Part shown: in pieces, positions 58,288-64,000 of the stretch
How the letters are laid out: each line of letters opens with the position of its first letter
Numbering within the stretch: the first letter of the stretch is position 1
Assembly (NCBI RefSeq): GCF_002954685.1
Contig: NZ_MSCN01000001.1
Location: 1,816,429-1,880,428 of the forward strand
DNA length: 64,000 bases
Direction: 5' to 3'
From: Polaribacter porphyrae
GTDB lineage: Bacteria > Bacteroidota > Bacteroidia > Flavobacteriales > Flavobacteriaceae
The notes under the pieces: generated by a model
Seen by the model: the letters and a program-made list of their open reading frames with translations, nothing else
What the model was told of the DNA's origin: nothing
Database searches by the model: none
Position numbers and translations under genes: made by a program

Positions 58288-61200
58288 ATGAAAACAAAGT
58301 TTAAAGGAATTTTAACGCTTTTAATAGCGTTTACTGTGCAGGTCGCCTTTGCACAATCAAAAACTATTTCTGGAACAATATCCGATAATTCAGGACCCAT
58401 TCCAGGGGTAAGTATTTCAATTAAAGGCACTACAAATGGTACTGAAACAGATTTTGATGGTAAATACACTATAAAAGCTAGAATTGGAGATGTTTTGGTT
58501 TTTAGCTATTTAGGGTATAAAACAATAGAGAAAAAAGTTGGAATTCCAAATATAATGAGTTTAACTTTAGAAGAAGATTCTAGTACTTTAGATGAGGTAA
58601 TTGTCGTTGCCTACGGATCTCAATCAAGAGCTTCACTAACTGGTTCTGTGAGTGTAATTGATTCAAAACAAATTGAAAATGCAACTTTCTCCAATCCTGC
58701 AAAAAGTTTAGAAGGTTTAGTATCTGGGTTAAGAATTATACAAGCTGATGGAAACCCGGGATCTGACCCTATCATCAGAATAAGAGGGTTTGGTTCAATA
58801 AATGCTGATAGTGCTCCTTTAATAGTTTTAGATGGAATTCCTTACAGTGGAACTTTAAGTAGTATTAATCCACAAGATATTGAATCTACGACAGTTTTAA
58901 AAGACGCCTCATCCACCTCTTTGTATGGTAACAAAGCCTCTAATGGTGTTTTATTAATCACTACAAAAAAGGGATCTAAAACTAAAACACAAATAAGCAT
59001 TGATACAAGAATAGGTGTTACGCAAAGAGCTGCTAAAGAATATGATGTAATTAATACTCCAGGTAATTTTTATGAAAAATATCATAGTGTATTAGCTAAT
59101 TCTGAATTTTACAGACAAAACGCGGCTGGTACACCAATAACGATTCAGCAAGCAAGGCAAGTAGCATCTAATAACTTAATATCAAGTTTAGGATACAATC
59201 TTTATGATGTTGCCGACAATGTTTTAGTAGACCCTTCAACAGGAAAATTAAATAGTTCTGCAAATTTATTAATAAATGAAAAATGGGATGATTATTTATT
59301 CACTGAAAACGCTGCGTTTAATTCAACTAACTTAAATATTTCTGGTGGATCAGAAAATATTACATATTATTTTTCTTTAGGTACAGAAACAAACAATGGA
59401 TACACTACAGGAAGTAAGTTTGAAAGACAAACAGCTCGTTTAAAAGTTAATTCATCTAAAATAGCTAATATCTTATCTTTAAGTGGAGATGTAGCTTATG
59501 CTAAATCTTTTAGTAGTGCAGTACCTTCAACCTTAAATGCTTCTGGTGTTCCAACAGGTTTTTTCTCTAACGCTTTCTCGTGGACAAGAAGAATTGCACC
59601 AATTTTTCCAGTCTTTCAATATGATGAAAACTGGAATCCAATTCCTAATCCTAATAACCCTAGTGGTATTGCTTATGACTTTGGTTTTCCTCAAGTATTC
59701 CCTAACGGTTCAACAAGAGGTCCAAGAAATTATGCTCCTGGAGAACATCCTCTAGCTGTAATAGAAAACACAACCGAAACTAACGAAAGAGACAACTTTA
59801 ATGCTTCCTTTAGAGCAAAAATTGATTTACCTTTTGATATTAAATTTGAGTATGTGATGAACTACTTAACTGAAGCTGATAAGGGGACAGATTTCTCAAG
59901 ACCAGGGGCTGGTGCTTTTGCTGAAGCACAAAATGGGTTATTGACTAATAATAGAGATAATTTTTCAGCTTTTACCAACCAACAATTATTGACTTGGAAA
60001 AAAGATTTTGGAATTCACAGCTTCGATGTTTTGTTAGGTCATGAAACTTATGAAGAGAAATTTACAACTTTATCCCTTACTAAATATAACCTAATTTCTG
60101 ATTTTAGCCCAATTCTTGATAACACATCTGTTTATATTAGTGCTTCAAACTACAACACGAGATATTTATCTGAAGGTTATTTTTCTAGATTTATCTATGG
60201 ATTAGATAATACTTATTATTTGAATTTAACCGCTAGATATGATGCCTCTTCTGTATTTGCTCCGTCTACTCGTTGGGGAGCATTTTGGTCTGCAGGAGCA
60301 TCTTGGATTTTAAGTAATGAAGACTTTTTAAAAGATTCTAATATAATTAACTTTGCTAAATTAGCCGTTAATTATGGTACTACTGGTAATGATAGAATAT
60401 TTTATCAAGGAACATCTGTTAGAAATTTTTTAGCTTATCAAAATCAAGATATTATTGGGGAAAATGAAGGTTCGTTAACTCAAGATTTCCAATCTTTAGG
60501 AGGTTCTGATATAACTTGGGAAAAATCTGGTAGTTTAGATATAGCCTATGAAATGAGCTTATTTAATAGATTAAATCTTTCTTTAGGTTACTACAGAAAA
60601 GAAACAAAAGATTTACTATTTAATAATCCATTACAATTATCTACTGGAGCTGCATCAAGACCAGAAAATTTTGGTTCTATGGTTAATAGTGGTTTTGAAG
60701 CAGAAATTGCTTGGAATGCAGTTCAGAAAGAAAAAATTAACATTAATTTTAATGCAAATATATCTACTCTTAAAAATGAGATTACAGAATTACCAAAAGA
60801 TTCTATACAAGTTGGTAATTTCAGAAGAGTAAAAGGAAAAAGTATATTTGATTATTTTATGGTAAAATCTGCTGGTGTTAATGCTACTAATGGTAATGCT
60901 CAATATTATACTATTGACCAAGCAACTGGAAATGAAGTTATCACAGAAGACTATGCAGATGCAGTTACTAATGGAAGACAGTTTTTAGATAAACAAGCAA
61001 TACCGACTATTACTGGTGGTTTTGGTACAAATATTGATATTGGAAACTTCTCTTTAGGTCTTCAATTTGCTTATCAAATTGGAGGTTATGGTGTTGATAA
61101 TGAGTATTTTGCAATGCTTGGGGCTACGCAAAATGTCACAAACTTTGCTGGGTACGAAGATACTTGGACCTTTGATAACCAGACAGCAAGTTTACCAAGG

Positions 61201-61485
61201 GTAGATCCACTGGCTCCAGATCAATATCGATTATCTGATTTATATTTAGTTGACTTAAGTTATTTAAGTTTAAATAATATTAATTTTGGATATATGTTAC
61301 AGAATGAGGCAATCAAGAAACACCACATAGATAGTATTAGATTTTATGGCACGGTAAATAATGCCTTCCTCTTATATAGTGCTAGACAAGGATATGATCC
61401 ACGTCTAAATTCAGTAGGTTCTTCTTCAGCTGAATATGGAGCCAACAGAACAATTGCTTTTGGCTTAAATATAAATCTTAATTAA
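58288..61485 (+). CDS. SusC/RagA-family TonB-linked outer membrane protein
   Basis: A 1065-residue outer membrane transporter. Signal peptide GILTLLIAFTVQVAFA, a carboxypeptidase-regulatory domain (KTISGTISDNSGPIPGVSIS, DFDGKYTIKA), a plug (LDEVIVVAYGSQSRASLTGS, IIRIRGFGSINADSAPLIVL) and a C-terminal barrel ending FGLNINLN. It imports a glycan- or peptide-derived nutrient with the SusD lipoprotein 6 bases downstream. No carbohydrate enzyme is in the window to name the substrate. Confidence 0.95.
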   Translation: MKTKFKGILTLLIAFTVQVAFAQSKTISGTISDNSGPIPGVSISIKGTTNGTETDFDGKYTIKARIGDVLVFSYLGYKTIEKKVGIPNIMSLTLEEDSSTLDEVIVVAYGSQSRASLTGSVSVIDSKQIENATFSNPAKSLEGLVSGLRIIQADGNPGSDPIIRIRGFGSINADSAPLIVLDGIPYSGTLSSINPQDIESTTVLKDASSTSLYGNKASNGVLLITTKKGSKTKTQISIDTRIGVTQRAAKEYDVINTPGNFYEKYHSVLANSEFYRQNAAGTPITIQQARQVASNNLISSLGYNLYDVADNVLVDPSTGKLNSSANLLINEKWDDYLFTENAAFNSTNLNISGGSENITYYFSLGTETNNGYTTGSKFERQTARLKVNSSKIANILSLSGDVAYAKSFSSAVPSTLNASGVPTGFFSNAFSWTRRIAPIFPVFQYDENWNPIPNPNNPSGIAYDFGFPQVFPNGSTRGPRNYAPGEHPLAVIENTTETNERDNFNASFRAKIDLPFDIKFEYVMNYLTEADKGTDFSRPGAGAFAEAQNGLLTNNRDNFSAFTNQQLLTWKKDFGIHSFDVLLGHETYEEKFTTLSLTKYNLISDFSPILDNTSVYISASNYNTRYLSEGYFSRFIYGLDNTYYLNLTARYDASSVFAPSTRWGAFWSAGASWILSNEDFLKDSNIINFAKLAVNYGTTGNDRIFYQGTSVRNFLAYQNQDIIGENEGSLTQDFQSLGGSDITWEKSGSLDIAYEMSLFNRLNLSLGYYRKETKDLLFNNPLQLSTGAASRPENFGSMVNSGFEAEIAWNAVQKEKININFNANISTLKNEITELPKDSIQVGNFRRVKGKSIFDYFMVKSAGVNATNGNAQYYTIDQATGNEVITEDYADAVTNGRQFLDKQAIPTITGGFGTNIDIGNFSLGLQFAYQIGGYGVDNEYFAMLGATQNVTNFAGYEDTWTFDNQTASLPRVDPLAPDQYRLSDLYLVDLSYLSLNNINFGYMLQNEAIKKHHIDSIRFYGTVNNAFLLYSARQGYDPRLNSVGSSSAEYGANRTIAFGLNINLN

Positions 61486-61491
61486 AAAAAT

Positions 61492-62985
61492 ATGAAACAA
61501 AAAATAATTTTTAGTAACAAAACAAGTAAATATTTTATCTTGTTTTTAACCACAATACTTTATATTTCTTGTGGTGATTTTGATACTAGACTTGATGAAG
61601 AAAGATACTTTTCTGAAAATCATGCTGAAGAAAATGCTCTTGCTGGAAATACTCAAGGTCTAAAAGCTATTGATGGAGCAATTCTAGCTTATTTTAGAGA
61701 TGGAGAAAATGGTGCTGGTAGTACTGATGAGTTTGGCTTAAAAGCTGTTGATCTAGGAATGGATTTGAGAAGTAATGATATGGACATGAGTAGAAATACT
61801 TGGTTTGGTGCTTACAACAATTATGATAATGTAATATTAACATCAAATGATAATGATTTTATATGGGAATTCTTTTACAGAATAATCAGTAATTCTAATA
61901 AAATTATAAATTCAATCCCAGATGACTCTCCTCAAGAAGTACTTGTTTTTAAAAATAAAGCTTATGCTTACAGAGCAATTGCTTACTTTTATCTTGTGAG
62001 AATTTACCAACATACAAAAGCAGATGATTCAACAAAAGCAATACCAATTGATTTTGGAACTTTTGAAGGTCAAAACAGATCAACTGTAGGTGAAGTTAAG
62101 AAACAAATAATTGATGATTTAACAACAGCTTACAAAGGTCTAGAATCTTATTCTAGAACATCTAAACAAGAAATCGATGCAAATGTTGTAGCTGCATATC
62201 TAGCAAGATATTACTTGACTTATGAAAATTGGCAAGAAGCTGAAAAATATGCAGATATTGCAATGAATGCTGGGATTATAAGTAGTGATGTTTCCCACGG
62301 TTTTGACGAATTATCTTTATCTGAAGCAATCTGGGGATCAATAGTAACACCTTCAACTTCTGAAATCTATGCATCTTTTTTCTCACATGTAAGTCAAATC
62401 AATGATGGTTATAGCGGATGGAACCACTTTAAAACAGCAAATTCCAATTTAGTGGACGCACTACCAGCATCAGACTTAAGGCATTCTTGGTTTGCAGATC
62501 AAGACTATGGACCTAATGTTTTATTAGTACCAGATACATGGACGCATTATAATATTACCCCAAAATATACTAGTTTAAAATTTATTGCACAGCCAGGACC
62601 AGGTCAATTTATTGGAGATTATATCTATTTAAAAAATACAGAATTCATTCTAACCAAAGCTGAAGCTTTAGCAAGACAAGGTAAAGATGGAGATGCTCAA
62701 GAAGTTTTGTATTCTTTAAATTCTGTTAGAAACCCTAACTACACCAAATCAACTAACACTGGACAGGCTTTAATTGATGAAATCTTGTATTACAGACGAG
62801 TTGAACTATGGGGTGATGGTGTTGCATCTTTTGATATGGCAAGATTAGGAGTTGGACTTAATAGAAAAGACGGTAGAATCAATCGTGTTATGCCAGGTGC
62901 AGATTTAGTAATACCTGCAATGGATAGTAAAATGATTTATCAAATTCCTATCAGAGAAATTGATGCTGCTGGACCAGATTTTTAA
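61492..62985 (+). CDS. SusD/RagB-family nutrient-binding lipoprotein
   Basis: A 497-residue surface lipoprotein (SKYFILFLTTILYISCGDFD, lipobox Cys). TPR-like helices include FKNKAYAYRAIAYFYLVRIY and FILTKAEALARQGK; the C-terminal RRVELWGDGVASFDMARLG and IPIREIDA are typical of SusD. It is the cap of the upstream SusC. Confidence 0.95.
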   Translation: MKQKIIFSNKTSKYFILFLTTILYISCGDFDTRLDEERYFSENHAEENALAGNTQGLKAIDGAILAYFRDGENGAGSTDEFGLKAVDLGMDLRSNDMDMSRNTWFGAYNNYDNVILTSNDNDFIWEFFYRIISNSNKIINSIPDDSPQEVLVFKNKAYAYRAIAYFYLVRIYQHTKADDSTKAIPIDFGTFEGQNRSTVGEVKKQIIDDLTTAYKGLESYSRTSKQEIDANVVAAYLARYYLTYENWQEAEKYADIAMNAGIISSDVSHGFDELSLSEAIWGSIVTPSTSEIYASFFSHVSQINDGYSGWNHFKTANSNLVDALPASDLRHSWFADQDYGPNVLLVPDTWTHYNITPKYTSLKFIAQPGPGQFIGDYIYLKNTEFILTKAEALARQGKDGDAQEVLYSLNSVRNPNYTKSTNTGQALIDEILYYRRVELWGDGVASFDMARLGVGLNRKDGRINRVMPGADLVIPAMDSKMIYQIPIREIDAAGPDF

Positions 62986-63035
62986 TTTTCTAAATTCAAT
63001 TTACACACTGAAGGTAAACTGCCTTTTAAGCAGTC

Positions 63036-63066
63036 ATGGTCGGAATTTCTTCCGACCATTTCTTTT
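63036..63066 (+). terminator. Terminator of the SusCD operon
   Basis: ATGGTCGGAA-TTTC-TTCCGACCAT hairpin (63036-63059) followed by TTCTTTTT. It ends the SusC-SusD transcript. Confidence 0.85.
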
Positions 63067-63199
63067 TAAGTCTCAAAATGGTGTAAATTTCCTTTACTAT
63101 CAAGAAGAATCACTGAAATAGCTAAATTTATAAGTTCCATCCTAAATCTTTTTTAGCATTTTATAACTTTTTTATATCGAACTCACTTTAGGTTAAGAA

Positions 63200-63485
63200 A
63201 TGCCAGATAAAGCAGAAAACGGAAAGCAAATAATACCTGATATTTCAGTTGGTAGAATGTTTTCTAACTACTTAAAGAAAACTGATTCTGAATTTAATGG
63301 AACTCATAAATATTTATGACCATTCTTTTTCAGATAATAGACAAGATGTAGAAGCAAGAATATATCTAATAGAAGCTTTAGCTGTATTCAGTAAATTTGT
63401 CTCTAATAAATGGGTCCCAGAAAATGCACATAAATACTTTAAGGAGCGTGACACAGTAGCTTTAGATTATCTACCTAAATATTAG
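63200..63485 (+). pseudogene. Frameshifted gene remnant
   Basis: Frame A (63200-63319) reads MPDKAENGKQIIPDISVGRM and reaches EFNGTHKY. Frame B (63297-63485) continues YDHSFSDNRQDVEARIYLIE and ends KERDTVALDYLPKY. Removing one base from TATTTATG at about 63311-63318 would join them in one frame of about 94 residues. It is probably an inactivated or truncated protein; I do not recognise the family. A sequencing error or programmed frameshift cannot be excluded from sequence alone. Confidence 0.55.
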
Positions 63486-63958
63486 GTAACTAAAATATTT
63501 AAAAAACCCGAAATTAGATTGCTTGGGCTAATTTTTTATTTGGTTTAAACTTGTATGTAGTTATCTAAAATTATTACTCAATCTAAAATAAAAAAGTCGG
63601 GAGAAAAATCGTCCGATTACGAATGGCTTTTTGGGAGTTTTTATCTTTATATACATGTTGAATTATTTTTTTCAATCTTTAAATTGATTTATAAATAAAA
63701 AAAAGAATGTTTATTAAAACAACAATTCTTTAGATAAATTAATAGAACAACTAACTAAATTTTTAACAAAAAATTCAAATAAAATTTAACTATACATAAA
63801 AAAAAATATAATATTATGATAAATACATCAATAAAATAGTGTTATTCTCAAAAAAATTAATGTTGATTAAAAAACTTTCTTAACAAAATAGTGTTAAAAA
63901 ATTGTTTTTTTAAGTTTTATTTAAGACTTTTGACTTAATTAATTCAAATAATTATACA
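63486..63958. other. Gene-free AT-rich region before second SusC gene
   Basis: No convincing gene in 473 bases. AAAATAGTGTTA occurs at 63833 and 63885 (52 bases apart). A promoter-like TTG (63902-63904) and GACTTTTG (63925-63932, one mismatch to TAnnTTTG) have 20-base spacing; the first SusC gene has a similar TTG-N20-AATATTTG upstream. Confidence 0.5.
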
Positions 63959-64000
63959 ATGAAAACAAAGTTTAATGGAATTTTAACGCTATTTATAGCG
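63959..64000 (+). CDS. Second SusC/RagA-family gene, N-terminus only (partial)
   Basis: ATG at 63959 opens MKTKFNGILTLFIA, 12 of 14 residues the same as the start of the SusC at 58288 (MKTKFKGILTLLIA), and the DNA just before it shares TTAATTCAAAT. It is cut by the window end. It indicates a second, tandem nutrient-uptake locus. Confidence 0.75.
   Translation, partial: MKTKFNGILTLFIA

Overview
The window is AT-rich chromosomal DNA from a marine-type member of the Flavobacteriaceae (Polaribacter/Tenacibaculum-like). Four things point there. Promoters carry the Bacteroidetes -7 element TAnnTTTG. Type IX secretion, SusC/SusD and PafA-type genes are present. The ribosomal cluster has the Bacteroidetes order. 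Short flavobacterial REP-like elements (GTCATTTCGAGCG...) are dispersed through it. All naming comes from reading translations and motifs; no database search was run.

Layout. 1-2008: the end of a BTAD-type regulator, then three phasin-like small proteins, one with a basic linker and a helix-hairpin-helix tail. Two of their promoters carry an identical 19-bp tandem element. 2076-9595: TetR-like regulator and UbiB-family kinase, then udk, an FtsB-like gene, both methylmalonyl-CoA mutase subunits (the large one has a REP fragment inside its coding sequence) and a DUF1016/PDDEXK nuclease gene with a 36-bp in-frame repeat. 9635-15157: exported hypotheticals, a GH3-family enzyme and a radical SAM/DNA-metabolism pair separated by a REP-like element. 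15158-27800: mostly minus-strand housekeeping and envelope genes (FAD/NAD(P) protein, HExxH protein, L31, amidohydrolase, DUF389, CIA30, tRNA-Lys, MlaFE), with plus-strand lipoproteins, an SDR and a SprT-like gene. 27906-34380: PafA phosphatase, a T9SS cargo protein, PrsW, CtlX, a fasciclin lipoprotein and a second amidinotransferase-fold enzyme.

34448-56310 is one long minus-strand housekeeping block: gltA, eno, carA, then rplQ-rpoA-rpsD-rpsK-rpsM-rpmJ-infA-secY-spc-S10 genes, and the str group rpsL-rpsG-fusA-rpsJ. A terminator and a new promoter separate rpsJ from rplC. A terminator-like hairpin sits inside the spc block between rpsN and rpsH, and structured leaders precede rplC, rpsD and rplQ. 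56487-64000 returns to envelope functions: an Omp85-like protein, a SusC/SusD pair, a frameshifted gene remnant and the first codons of a second SusC gene.

The best candidates for something undescribed are the phasin-like cluster with its shared tandem promoter element, the terminator whose loop spells a promoter element in the spc operon, and the repeat-expanded DUF1016 nuclease. No CRISPR array, rRNA operon, prophage or complete insertion sequence was seen.
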